47,101 nt of DNA from a virus. The notes under the pieces were generated by a model that saw only the letters and a list, made by a program, of their open reading frames with translations, made no database searches and was not told the DNA's origin. Numbering within the stretch: position 1 is the stretch's first letter; the number at the start of each line of letters is the position of its first letter. Positions 38,805 to 46,306 of this stretch are shown here, piece by piece. The stretch is taken from IMG/VR virus record IMGVR_UViG_3300046028_004163, positions 1 through 47,101 of that record; one strand, given 5' to 3'. The position numbers and the translations under genes are program-made.

Positions 38805-40058
38805 ATGCCAAGAATGAATATTGTTAGCCAAGTAAACAGCAAGAAGATTACCCGTAGTGGTAATCGCATTACCTTGCGCGATGTAGTGCCGATTGTTGAT
38901 GACATCGTCATGAATGGTATTCTCTATCCTGCGGCTAACGTAAAAGCTGCCACGCCAAGCCTTAATAGCGTTCCTATGCCTATGGGCCATCCTCAAGACA
39001 AGCAAGGGAATTACATCTCTGCTTCGTCCGGTGAAGCGCTGCTGAATGACTACGCTGGTGCGATTGCAACCAATGCCCGCCATGATGGAACGAAGTCGCT
39101 GATTGACGTTGTTGTTAATGTGGATCAGGCAAACTCCCACACTGATGGTGTCGAGCTTGTGAAGAGGCTAGAAGCGGCCATGAATGGGCAATCAATTGAT
39201 CCTATCCATATCAGCACCGGCGTATTGCTGACTAAAACACCGATGGAAGGCACAAGCAAAGGAAAGGCTCATAATGCCGTTGCTGGTAGCATGAGCTACG
39301 ACCATGTTGCAATCTTGCTACATCAAGAAGGTGCCGGCACTCCATCCGAAGGGGTGGGAATGTACCTGAATGCAGCGGGGGAATCTGAACCAATTGAAAC
39401 GGTTCAATTAATTGTAAACGAAGAGCAACCGCGCGGTATACTTAAATGGATCGCGTCATTGTTTGGCAATTCATCAGACGTTAGTTTTAATCAAATAACC
39501 TCTGCATTACAGCAGGCCATTGGTGGCTACGATGGCAATAAATGGGTGCAGGAAGTTTATGATAAATATTTTGTTTATCGCGATAACGACAAACTTTATC
39601 GTCAAGACTATGTAATTGATAGCGAGAATGCTGTACAATTACTTGGAAGCGTGCTAGAAGTTAAGCGCGAAGTAGAATATAAAACCATAAACACGAAAAA
39701 GGTAGACCACATGAAAGAAAGCATTATCGCCGCCCTTAATGCGGCAGGTATCGCAACAGAGGGCAAAGATGAAGCTGCCTTGCTGTCTGCCTATAACGCA
39801 TTGGTGACTAAGCCAGTGTCAGATAAATTAATCGCTGCTAATAGTAAGATTGCTGAATTTGAGCAAGTAGCGAACGCTGCTAAAGATGCTGAATTGACAG
39901 CATTGGCTACGCCGTTGGCTGTTAATTCTGCTTTGACAGTAGAAGAGCTAAAAGCATTGGGCGCTGATCGTTTGAAAGAATTGTCTGCTAAAGCAGCGCC
40001 AATCATTGCTAACACCGGTGCTCCACAAACAACAAATACCGCGTTTGACGCGCTGTAG
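38805..40058 (+). CDS. Prohead protease fused to scaffold (DUF2213-like)
   Basis: 417 aa from ATG 38805 with AGGG; an upstream GTG/ATG start at 38730 is rejected. N-terminus (about 1-210): IVMNGILYPAANV, MPMGHPQDKQG, and WDHVAILLHQEGAGTPSEGVGM-like segment typical of DUF2213 proteases. A middle linker follows, then a helical C-terminus from Met303 (KESIIAALNAAGIATEGKDE) with scaffold character. ATG 39711 with AAAAAGGT could give a separate scaffold protein (115 aa). Confidence 0.8.
   Translation: MPRMNIVSQVNSKKITRSGNRITLRDVVPIVDDIVMNGILYPAANVKAATPSLNSVPMPMGHPQDKQGNYISASSGEALLNDYAGAIATNARHDGTKSLIDVVVNVDQANSHTDGVELVKRLEAAMNGQSIDPIHISTGVLLTKTPMEGTSKGKAHNAVAGSMSYDHVAILLHQEGAGTPSEGVGMYLNAAGESEPIETVQLIVNEEQPRGILKWIASLFGNSSDVSFNQITSALQQAIGGYDGNKWVQEVYDKYFVYRDNDKLYRQDYVIDSENAVQLLGSVLEVKREVEYKTINTKKVDHMKESIIAALNAAGIATEGKDEAALLSAYNALVTKPVSDKLIAANSKIAEFEQVANAAKDAELTALATPLAVNSALTVEELKALGADRLKELSAKAAPIIANTGAPQTTNTAFDAL
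39711..40058 (+). CDS. Putative internal scaffold product (lambda Nu3-like)
   Basis: In frame with the protease gene, starting at ATG 39711 with AAAAAGGT 9 bases before it. The 115-aa product is helical and Ala-rich with a coiled segment (KLIAANSKIAEFEQVANAAK). It is a candidate Nu3-like scaffold. Not demonstrated. Confidence 0.45.
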   Translation: MKESIIAALNAAGIATEGKDEAALLSAYNALVTKPVSDKLIAANSKIAEFEQVANAAKDAELTALATPLAVNSALTVEELKALGADRLKELSAKAAPIIANTGAPQTTNTAFDAL

Positions 40059-40075
40059 TAATAAGGGGATAAGAT

Positions 40076-40501
40076 ATGGCTCGTTATAATCGCATTAATC
40101 TTGACGGTGAATCAGTTACACGCACAGCCTTAACGGGTGCTGCGTTAAAAGCTGGTAATCTGGTCAAGCTAAACGCATCAGGCGCATTTGTTGTGCATTC
40201 TACTGCTGGTAAAAAGCAAGACTTCGTTTATCTAATGAATGTGGACTATCTGCAAGGTAAAAAAGCAGACGACACAATCACATCGGGTGATACCGGCGTT
40301 GGTGAAATGTTTGTCACTAACCGTGAATGTGCAGCTTTGGTTGTTGCCGCTACCGTACTAAAGCTTGATAGCCCATTAACATCAGATGGCGCTGGCCTGT
40401 TAAAGCTTGCCGTTCTTGGTACTGATGAAGTGGTTGCGTATTCATGCGAAGCCTTAACCGTAGCCGCTGGTGGTGAATTAGTCCGCGTCCGCGCAGCTTA
40501 A
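40076..40501 (+). CDS. Capsid decoration/stabilisation protein
   Basis: 141 aa, beta-rich, between protease and major capsid gene. Motif RYNRINLDGESVTRTALTGA and GEMFVTNRECAALVV. Typical place of head decoration or stabilising proteins (lambda gpD-type). Assignment by order and fold class. Confidence 0.7.
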   Translation: MARYNRINLDGESVTRTALTGAALKAGNLVKLNASGAFVVHSTAGKKQDFVYLMNVDYLQGKKADDTITSGDTGVGEMFVTNRECAALVVAATVLKLDSPLTSDGAGLLKLAVLGTDEVVAYSCEALTVAAGGELVRVRAA

Positions 40502-40514
40502 AAGGGAAACATAA

Positions 40515-41657
40515 ATGATTATTTTTGACGAAAAGAAATACAATCCTGAGTCTGCCGATTTTGATGCTAATCATGCCAACCAGCGCAAGGCTTGGAAGTC
40601 TAAAGTTCAAGTACACGCTATCAATGAAAATCGCATTGTAAACATGTTCGGTAATGCTTTTAAAGATGGCGGCGAAGAAGAGCAGAACTTGTTAATGGCT
40701 GCTAATCAATTTGCTGGCCTAGCAACAAACGACGGCAAACCTGCACTTGACTTCTGGCGTTCTACTGATCGTACTATTCGTGAAGTAATGGACAACGATC
40801 AAGGCCGTGATTTAGTTGGTGATTTGATGGGTATCTCTACCGCTCTTGATATCGGTGTAACGTCGAATGCTTATGGCATTGAAACAGATCTGAGCAAAGA
40901 AGTTATTCGTTCTATGGACTTCCAAACACCGGTTGGTAAAGATCATAACGAAATTGGTTACGATTCTGATCCTATCCCTACCTTTACCGCTGGCTACGGT
41001 GTGTCGTTCCGTAAAGCGCGTGGTGGGCTGCGTGTAGGTATTGATCTGGCCGCTTCATCTCTTCGCCTTAAATCCAAGTGGATGATCAGTAATATCGCTG
41101 ATTACCTCTTGACTGGTGATGCAACGATTAAAGTTGATGGCGTTACTGGTCAGGGCATTAAGAATCACCGCAACACCAAGAAAATCAACTTGGGCGCGTC
41201 TGGTTTTAATATTGATATTTCTGCAAGCGCGACAACCAACGACAACATTTTCCAATTCTGGACTCGTGATTTTATCAAGCAGCTTGATGATAATTACTGC
41301 CAGAAAGTAGATGTGCTGTGGGTTTCTCCTGAAATTATGCGCCGGCTTAACTTGGCATATAGCGCATCAGGTGCGTTTAAAGAAGGCACGCTGAAAGACT
41401 ACGTGATGAATTTTACGAACGGTCGAATTGGTGAAATTCGCCAGATGTTTAAACTGACTGGCAATGAATTCTTGTGCTACGTTCGCAGCAAAGAATATAT
41501 TACGCCGCTAGTTGGTGCTCCAATGTCAACAGTTCCAGTTCCACGCGTGATGCCTTACGATAATTACAACTTCGCCTTATACGCAGCTGTCGGCTTGCAA
41601 ATTAAAGCAGATGTAAACGGTCGTGGCGGGGTATTTTACGCGGCTAACTTAGGATAA
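40515..41657 (+). CDS. Major capsid protein (HK97-fold, DUF6260-like)
   Basis: 380 aa, following protease and decoration genes, with GGGAAAC SD. It has a helical N-terminus, NRIVNMFGNAFKDGGEEEQN, ALDIGVTSNAYGIETDLSKE, TGQGIKNHRNTKKI and a C-terminal RVMPYDNYNFALYAAVGLQI. Size and context fit the major capsid protein, mass-produced at 415 copies for a T=7 shell. The family resembles DUF6260. Confidence 0.85.
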   Translation: MIIFDEKKYNPESADFDANHANQRKAWKSKVQVHAINENRIVNMFGNAFKDGGEEEQNLLMAANQFAGLATNDGKPALDFWRSTDRTIREVMDNDQGRDLVGDLMGISTALDIGVTSNAYGIETDLSKEVIRSMDFQTPVGKDHNEIGYDSDPIPTFTAGYGVSFRKARGGLRVGIDLAASSLRLKSKWMISNIADYLLTGDATIKVDGVTGQGIKNHRNTKKINLGASGFNIDISASATTNDNIFQFWTRDFIKQLDDNYCQKVDVLWVSPEIMRRLNLAYSASGAFKEGTLKDYVMNFTNGRIGEIRQMFKLTGNEFLCYVRSKEYITPLVGAPMSTVPVPRVMPYDNYNFALYAAVGLQIKADVNGRGGVFYAANLG

Positions 41658-41663
41658 TAACAG

Positions 41664-41685
41664 GCGGGGCTTCGGCCCTGCTTTT
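41664..41685 (+). terminator. TTCG-tetraloop hairpin after the major capsid gene
   Basis: GCGGGGC, loop TTCG, GCCCTGC and TTTT. A partial terminator that would let the capsid gene outproduce downstream genes. Confidence 0.7.
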
Positions 41686-41697
41686 GGAGAATAAATA

Positions 41698-41892
41698 ATG
41701 GCCCTATACAAAATTGTAAAATCGTGGTGCTATGATGCAGGCTATGAAGAAGGTAAGATTATCTCTTTGTCCTCGCTTCATCCATCTTTAGAAGCACACG
41801 TAATTTTGGTTTCTGAAAAAGATGAAGTAGAAGTTGCGAATGTGGTGCTGGAAGTTGCAACGCCAGAAGAAACCCCCAAGCGTCGCGCTTAA
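41698..41892 (+). CDS. Small head protein, unknown
   Basis: 64 aa with TTTGGAG upstream. Contains KIVKSWCYDAGYEEGKIISL and an acidic/basic end (ATPEETPKRRA). Position between major capsid and fibre genes. Possible capsid accessory protein. Confidence 0.6.
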   Translation: MALYKIVKSWCYDAGYEEGKIISLSSLHPSLEAHVILVSEKDEVEVANVVLEVATPEETPKRRA

Positions 41893-41911
41893 ATAGCGTA
41901 AATCAGTATAA

Positions 41912-41939
41912 GCCCGTCCATCTTTGGGCGGGTTTTTTT
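41912..41939 (+). terminator. Rho-independent terminator
   Basis: CCCGTCCA, loop TCTT, TGGGCGGG followed by T7. Lies between head genes. Confidence 0.85.
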
Positions 41940-41952
41940 ATAGGGAAAAGAT

Positions 41953-42324
41953 ATGCCTATTAATACATTTGTACTCAACTCATCAGGCGGGACGATTTTA
42001 CCTACTGCTGATGCTACATTCTATACGCCGCTAGTAGATGGTAATTACACTTCACATCAAGTCTATGTTGAATTCTTTAGTGATGCGGCTGCAACCACGC
42101 CTGTTACACCTACGGCTGGAACTGTGACAATTGCCGCGTCCCCCACTGGTACTCACTACTTGGCCGCAACCAATCCAGTAGTTACCGCCAATACCGTGAT
42201 TGTAACTGGATTGGCAACATACACCCCACCAAGTATCAGCGGTGATGTTTCCAAGATGCGCGCCATATTGGCAGGCATTACCGGCGCTCCTTATGCGCGT
42301 GTTACGCTATGGAGTAAATTCTAA
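41953..42324 (+). CDS. Beta-rich capsid-associated protein, possibly fibre base
   Basis: 123 aa, Thr/Ala/Val-rich strands (ATFYTPLVDGNYTSHQVYVE, then TPVTPTAGTVTIAASPT). No catalytic motif. Between major capsid and C1q-like fibre gene, so likely part of head decoration. Stop overlaps a tiny ORF (TAATG). Confidence 0.55.
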   Translation: MPINTFVLNSSGGTILPTADATFYTPLVDGNYTSHQVYVEFFSDAAATTPVTPTAGTVTIAASPTGTHYLAATNPVVTANTVIVTGLATYTPPSISGDVSKMRAILAGITGAPYARVTLWSKF

Positions 42325-42398
42325 TGACAGACAAGTTGGACACCATCGCACAGCGCGGATTTATTAAAAGGGAACAACATGCCTTATCCAGACAATAG
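42324..42398 (+). CDS. Tiny ORF linking fibre genes
   Basis: 24 aa, MTDKLDTIAQRGFIKREQHA then LSRQ, starting within TAATG. Ends just inside the next gene. May only serve translational coupling. Low confidence that the peptide matters. Confidence 0.35.
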   Translation: MTDKLDTIAQRGFIKREQHALSRQ

Positions 42399-42870
42399 GC
42401 AGCAAACATACGCACTAGACGCACAGAAACGTAGTGCCACAGCGTTAGCCATTCCAACAGTAACCACTACGCCATTTGTGTGGAATACAATCGTAAACGA
42501 GAACGGCGTACCGTCGTATAACCCAGCAACAGGCGTATTTACCTGCCCGTTTACCGGCGTTTACACTTTCGTTTTACGCTTCAATGTCACCGTAGCATCT
42601 GGCACTAGGCAGTTATCGGCTGGCGCTGAAACGTGGAACGGCTCTGCATGGGTTAAATCAGAGTTTTCTGCTGTATTTGATGCCGTTCGTTATGGTGAAG
42701 CTAGGCAGGTTGTATTTTCGTCACCGGTAAACTTTGCGGCAGGCGTGCAGATTCGATTCCCATTTTGGTGCGAGAGCAATGTCACCATTGCAAATGGTAT
42801 TCCAGTGAATTCGACTGGGTTTACGGTACCGGCGTCTCGATTAATGATTACAGCAGTATCTTCACAATAA
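42379..42870 (+). CDS. Capsid/head fibre protein with C1q/TNF-like jelly roll
   Basis: 163 aa. Starts MPYPDNRQQTYALDAQKRSA, then the jelly-roll pattern YNPATGVFTCPFTGVYTFVL, RFNVTV, and FTVPASRLMIT, as in C1q/TNF-like trimeric heads of phage fibres and collar proteins. GGGAACAAC precedes ATG. Likely trimeric and surface-exposed. Confidence 0.7.
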   Translation: MPYPDNRQQTYALDAQKRSATALAIPTVTTTPFVWNTIVNENGVPSYNPATGVFTCPFTGVYTFVLRFNVTVASGTRQLSAGAETWNGSAWVKSEFSAVFDAVRYGEARQVVFSSPVNFAAGVQIRFPFWCESNVTIANGIPVNSTGFTVPASRLMITAVSSQ

Positions 42871-42883
42871 AAAGGGTAATTCA

Positions 42884-43060
42884 ATGCCATATCCAAGTGA
42901 AGGTGGAACGGGGACTATTGGGCCAATCGTCCCAGCAGGTAAAGACGGTAAAAACGGTGCGGATGGCGCAAATGTACCTCCAGAATCAATCCTTCCAGCA
43001 CCATTCTCTTATGCTGTAAATGTAGGGGTCTTCTCTGAGAATGGCTATCATGTGCGGTAA
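42884..43060 (+). CDS. Small protein with collagen-like repeat
   Basis: 58 aa. It begins MPYPSEGGTGTIGPIVPAGK, then G-K-D-G-K-N-G-A-D-G-A-N, a short Gly-X-Y run, followed by an ordered end with Tyr. It shares the MPYP start with the fibre gene just upstream. Possibly a capsid fibre subunit. GGGTAAT before ATG. Confidence 0.55.
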   Translation: MPYPSEGGTGTIGPIVPAGKDGKNGADGANVPPESILPAPFSYAVNVGVFSENGYHVR

Positions 43061-43121
43061 TAATGCTGTTACGTGCATTGGATTAAAAATGCAAGTTTGG
43101 CAGGAAACATAAAAAAAGAAG

Positions 43122-43147
43122 CCCACTAGTGATAGTGGGATTTTATT
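43122..43147 (+). terminator. Terminator after the fibre genes
   Basis: CCCACTA, loop GTGA, TAGTGGG and ATTTTATTA. The bases 43148-43240 hold only a weak 24-codon GTG ORF with no SD; I would not call it. Confidence 0.65.
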
Positions 43148-43240
43148 ATTAGTTACGAGTTGTGAAGTCGGTAGCGGATAAGAAGTGGATTTGTACACGT
43201 AACGGCATGGCATTTGTCGAAGGTGTGGCTCTGTAATTGG

Positions 43241-43266
43241 AAGGCCCGCTATATGCGGGCCTTTTT
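43241..43266. terminator. Terminator hairpin, bidirectional
   Basis: AAGGCCCGC, loop, GCGGGCCTT followed by TTT; also ends the leftward membrane gene at 43268. Confidence 0.8.
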
Positions 43267-43267
43267 A

Positions 43268-43459
43268 TTACCGCCAATAAATTTTATCCCGCTCTTTTTG
43301 TAGCTGAATTCGCAGAGCAAAACGTTTAAGTCGTTCTTCTTCCTCCTTTATTTGTAGTATTTTTTCTTTTTGATAGTCGATATATAGAGAAGCGACAACA
43401 TAGGCGGTTAAAATTGAAGCAATTATTAGTGCAAGTATAAACATGATGCTGTGTAACAT
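43268..43459 (-). CDS. Membrane protein with coiled-coil tail
   Basis: 63 aa with AAGGGG upstream. Membrane helix MLHSIMFILALIIASILTAY then a highly charged coiled coil (DYQKEKILQIKEEEERLKRF). Rz-like layout but no lipobox partner; role unknown. Separate from the zinc-ribbon gene by 50 bp. Confidence 0.6.
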   Translation of the reverse strand: MLHSIMFILALIIASILTAYVVASLYIDYQKEKILQIKEEEERLKRFALRIQLQKERDKIYWR

Positions 43460-43510
43460 TTTTTACCCCTTCGATTAAGATGATTCATAAATGATTCGTC
43501 AATATTTATT

Positions 43511-44158
43511 TCAACCAAACAACGGATCAATATCCACCATCAAATCACGTCTTGCTTCTATCCTTAGTCTAGCGTTATCAATTACAGCTGTTTTCTGACT
43601 AGCCTTTAGGCTTTCGCAGTGTTTGCATTGTGGGTATAGATCTTTTTTGTAATGCCTGAAATGAATAACCGGCTTTGACTCGTTGCATTTTGAACAAGTT
43701 TTCATCTCAGTAAATATTTTTACAGATTCTTCCCGCTTCGTTTTTCTTGCATTGGTCTTTGTTGGCTTACTTGGCGTAGGAATGCGCGGAGGATTCTTAG
43801 CACGTGATGGACTAACGTATGGCTGTGCCGCCTCTCCTTTCTTTGCTCTTGGCTTATGATCTGTAACTATTTCTAGCGTTTCTTTCCAGATTACAAAGTA
43901 GTGTGATATCTCTCCTTTACAGTGCATGTATCTTTTTTTTCCTGAGTCACGATGAGATACGCCTTTAGCACCGCATATAGGACACGGCATGGGCATTTTA
44001 CGACGCTGTCCGTCAACTACTTCCCCAGTCAAAACATTTGTCCTAACAGAGTTACTACAAATCACGCATTTTGTGCAGCGAATGTCATTTTTGAAATAAC
44101 TTATTTTCATTTCGCCGTTGCACTTGTCGCAAGGATCAAAAAACATTTTTGGGTGCAT
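43511..44158 (-). CDS. Multi-zinc-ribbon protein
   Basis: 215 aa, with at least three CxxC-type pairs: FFDPCDKCNGEM with CTKCVICSNS, MPCPICGAKG with HCKGEISHY, and TCSKCNESKPVIHF with CKHCESLK. Between them is a basic Pro/Lys linker. The last unit resembles phage HNH-like zinc fingers but lacks the HNH residues. Possible nucleic acid binder. Promoter with operator at 44191-44219. Confidence 0.65.
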   Translation of the reverse strand: MHPKMFFDPCDKCNGEMKISYFKNDIRCTKCVICSNSVRTNVLTGEVVDGQRRKMPMPCPICGAKGVSHRDSGKKRYMHCKGEISHYFVIWKETLEIVTDHKPRAKKGEAAQPYVSPSRAKNPPRIPTPSKPTKTNARKTKREESVKIFTEMKTCSKCNESKPVIHFRHYKKDLYPQCKHCESLKASQKTAVIDNARLRIEARRDLMVDIDPLFG

Positions 44159-44182
44159 GATTGATGCTCATAAGAGAGGGTA

Positions 44183-44219
44183 TGTACAAAACTATACATC
44201 TAAAATAGAACTTGTGCAA
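44183..44219 (-). promoter_or_regulatory. Moron promoter with operator over the -10
   Basis: - strand TTGCAC (44219-44214), 17 bp, TATAGT (44196-44191). The 16-bp operator TGTACAAAACTATACA (44183-44198) covers the -10. Drives the multi-zinc-ribbon gene. Confidence 0.7.
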
Positions 44220-44317
44220 GTAAATATTTAGGTATATCTTTAAGTAACAGCAACTCATAAGGCGGTGATCTAATCTTTAGCCATACAATAAATGGCATAA
44301 ATAATAGGCAGGCCACT

Positions 44318-44342
44318 AACCCCACTATATGTGGGGTTTTTT
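44318..44342 (+). terminator. Rho-independent terminator
   Basis: AACCCCAC, loop TATAT, GTGGGGTT and a T-run. Rest of 44220-44317 shows no gene. Confidence 0.8.
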
Positions 44343-44346
44343 ATTG

Positions 44347-44355
44347 TGCTAGAAT
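44347..44355 (+). promoter_or_regulatory. Extended -10 promoter
   Basis: TGCTAGAAT, 22 bp before ATG 44378; resembles the late class with one mismatch. Confidence 0.6.
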
Positions 44356-44377
44356 ATGTTTTTACATGGAGATTACT

Positions 44378-44590
44378 ATGGACTTTAAATTGCGTGATGA
44401 GCTGATGAATCTTGTTAATGACGACTCGGCTGCATTCGGTATTGCTGTTGTCTTTGTGACAAGCGAAGAGAAGTTTATCGTTTTCAAGCGCCAATTCGAG
44501 AAGGCCTTGCACATGCAAGGCCCAGAACGTGCAGCTAATGCGGTGCGGATCTCTCAAGAACTGTGGGCGAGTTGTTACACAGCGAGCTAA
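44378..44590 (+). CDS. Small unknown protein between two terminators
   Basis: 70 aa from ATG 44378 with GGAG. Acidic start FKLRDELMNLVNDDSAAFGI, then a strand and helix (FKRQFEKALHMQGPERAANA). Has its own promoter and is closed by terminators on both sides, so it is an independent unit. Function unknown. Confidence 0.6.
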   Translation: MDFKLRDELMNLVNDDSAAFGIAVVFVTSEEKFIVFKRQFEKALHMQGPERAANAVRISQELWASCYTAS

Positions 44591-44594
44591 TAAA

Positions 44595-44626
44595 AAACCC
44601 CACTGATTAGGTGGGGTTTGTTTTTT
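44595..44626. terminator. Bidirectional terminator
   Basis: AAACCCCAC, loop TGATTAG?, GTGGGGTTT with T-rich end; closes 44378 and 44625 genes. Confidence 0.8.
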
Positions 44627-45053
44627 ACCCTAACAATTCCTTGCTTCGCTCAATAGATTGAATAGCTTCATTCATATCCTGAGTTGCGTCTTTCGCCCCA
44701 CGATTACCCGCCATTAGACACTTCTTGATAGCATGTTGCATAGCTGGGCATGTTACATCAAACGCTTTTAAAACATCGTAAACGTCGATTGTGATGCCTT
44801 TGCATGGCTTGTTGTATTTGTTGATGCTCATACTTGCCAACTCCTCGCTTAAATTGGTTGTTGTTACGTGGTTGATGTTTGTGTCAATAGCTAGCCGGTA
44901 TTTAATTATTGTGTCGCCGGAAAAGGATTTACCCCACATAAGATTCCCTGACAATGCAAACCCTTTAGCTCCGTTAGCAATTTCAACCTCTATCATAACA
45001 TCATCTGCAATAGGGCATTTTCCGCCATCGTGATTAATCCATTCATTATTCAT
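44625..45053 (-). CDS. Conserved phage protein, unknown role
   Basis: 142 aa from ATG 45053 (ATG 45056 also possible), with GGAGG upstream. N-terminal WINHDGGKCPIADDVMIEVE and C-terminal ITIDVYDVLKAFDVTCPAMQ, HAIKKCLMAGNRGAKDATQD resemble a widespread phage family of unknown function. It overlaps the previous gene. Confidence 0.65.
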   Translation of the reverse strand: MNNEWINHDGGKCPIADDVMIEVEIANGAKGFALSGNLMWGKSFSGDTIIKYRLAIDTNINHVTTTNLSEELASMSINKYNKPCKGITIDVYDVLKAFDVTCPAMQHAIKKCLMAGNRGAKDATQDMNEAIQSIERSKELLG

Positions 45054-45468
45054 CATACCTTCCTCCAAAAACATGCTTAATTTCTAGCCACCGATCAGTA
45101 GCTCCTTTGATAGTACCTAAGTCTAGTTGCGGCAAGATGCGCCCAAAACTTATTAATACTTTTTTTACTGCTTTAAATTCTGGTGTTGATAACTCCATAA
45201 ATTTCATATCACGATCATCTTTTCTTTCCATTGCTTTTAAGAAAGATTTTATGCCAATACATGACATATCGTATAAAGCACGGCTTTGCTTGTCTGCTGC
45301 GATGATCTGTGTAAGCACAAGATTACGTGTTATCTGGCCGCATATCGCATCATCTGCTTTGTTTTCCTTGAGAAGATCAAGCCAGATAAGGTTGCGTAGT
45401 GCAATATCGGTCACTTCTTCTGGTGTTAGTTTGGTTTTTGCTGCTAGTAACATGAAGGGGTTAATCAT
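45046..45468 (-). CDS. Unknown helical phage protein
   Basis: 140 aa, mainly helical (LTPEEVTDIALRNLIWLDLL and TRNLVLTQIIAADKQSRALY). ATGA-type overlaps with 45465 and the next gene. Likely same operon as 44625. No family recognised. Confidence 0.6.
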   Translation of the reverse strand: MINPFMLLAAKTKLTPEEVTDIALRNLIWLDLLKENKADDAICGQITRNLVLTQIIAADKQSRALYDMSCIGIKSFLKAMERKDDRDMKFMELSTPEFKAVKKVLISFGRILPQLDLGTIKGATDRWLEIKHVFGGRYDE

Positions 45469-45626
45469 TTATTTATCACAACCTTTTTATAAATCCATTC
45501 AACACAAATCGCACCGGCAATAAATAACCAGATGCAGCCTATTAATACCCATGACATAACAGTTACGACGACAAGTAATACATACGCAACGATGATAAAG
45601 AATGGTTCAGTTATTTTGTATGACAT
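45465..45626 (-). CDS. Small two-TM protein
   Basis: 53 aa: ITEPFFIIVAYVLLVVVTVM, then a second helix VLIGCIWLFIAGAIC and a basic end. GAGGATGTC precedes ATG 45626. The first gene of its operon; small islands here often contain one such membrane protein. Confidence 0.55.
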   Translation of the reverse strand: MSYKITEPFFIIVAYVLLVVVTVMSWVLIGCIWLFIAGAICVEWIYKKVVINK

Positions 45627-45651
45627 GACATCCTCGCTGTTGATGTATCAA

Positions 45652-45679
45652 ACTATACCGCACATAAATATTTAATCAA
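45652..45679 (-). promoter_or_regulatory. Divergent moron promoter, leftward
   Basis: - strand TTGATT (45679-45674), 16 bp, TATAGT (45657-45652), with operator TGTATCAAACTATACC at 45644-45659 over the -10. Back-to-back with the rightward promoter at 45696. Confidence 0.6.
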
Positions 45680-45695
45680 GTACTAAAAATAAATC

Positions 45696-45724
45696 TTGTA
45701 TAAATTTATACATCATACTAAGAT
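45696..45724 (+). promoter_or_regulatory. Moron promoter with perfect palindromic operator
   Basis: TTGTAT (45696-45701), 17 bp, TAAGAT (45719-45724). The 16-base TGTATAAATTTATACA is a perfect palindrome and covers the -35 and spacer start. Confidence 0.85.
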
Positions 45725-45755
45725 GACTACATCAACAACGAAACGGAGTAGGAAG

Positions 45756-45887
45756 ATGAAAACCATCTACATATACGATGTAAAATCAGGCAAACCCATG
45801 GGAACTTACCAAAGTGAAACAGTAAAAGTAGTAGATATGATTAATGTTTTAACAATCGAAGGAGTTACACAATGTGTAATAGTATGA
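45756..45887 (+). CDS. Small unknown protein
   Basis: 43 aa from ATG 45756 with GGAGTAGGAAG. Reads MKTIYIYDVKSGKPMGTYQS and continues to TIEGVTQCVIV. Compact beta-like; overlaps the methylase start. No family recognised. Confidence 0.55.
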   Translation: MKTIYIYDVKSGKPMGTYQSETVKVVDMINVLTIEGVTQCVIV

Positions 45888-46306
45888 ATGTTCATTTCAG
45901 CAGCAAAACAGATATGTGGTCAACACCCAATGATTTTTATGCGGCCCTACACGATGAATTTAAATTTCAAACGGATGTTTGCAGTACGCATGAAAATGCA
46001 AAATGCTTAAATCACTTTACGATTGAAGATGATGGACTAATGAAAGATTGGGAAGGATCTTGCTGGATGAACCCACCATACGGAAGGGCTATTGGGGCAT
46101 GGATGAAAAAAGCTTATGAATCATCTTTAAATGGCGCAACTGTAGTTTGTTTGGTTCCATCAAGAACGGATACAAAATGGTGGCATGACTTTGCAATGCT
46201 AGGGGAGATTAGATTTATCAAGGGACGTTTAAAGTTTGGTGGTCAGGCTAACGGAGCGCCATTTCCTAGTGCTGTCGTTATTTTTAAAGGTAAGAAAAAT
46301 GCGTAA
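45872..46306 (+). CDS. DNA N6-adenine methyltransferase, phage Dam-like
   Basis: 144 aa from ATG 45872 (AAGGAG at the ideal spacing; ATG 45884 is an alternative). It contains MNPPYG, the (D/N)PPY catalytic motif (about 66-71), preceded by WSTPNDFYAALHDEFKFQTD, the family start. Phage Dam methylases (PF05869) protect phage DNA from restriction or mark it. Located in a rightward island with its own promoter. Confidence 0.9.
   Translation: MCNSMNVHFSSKTDMWSTPNDFYAALHDEFKFQTDVCSTHENAKCLNHFTIEDDGLMKDWEGSCWMNPPYGRAIGAWMKKAYESSLNGATVVCLVPSRTDTKWWHDFAMLGEIRFIKGRLKFGGQANGAPFPSAVVIFKGKKNA

Noticed and set aside
43148-43240. 24-codon GTG ORF between terminators
   Set aside because: No SD and no recognisable product; likely intergenic.
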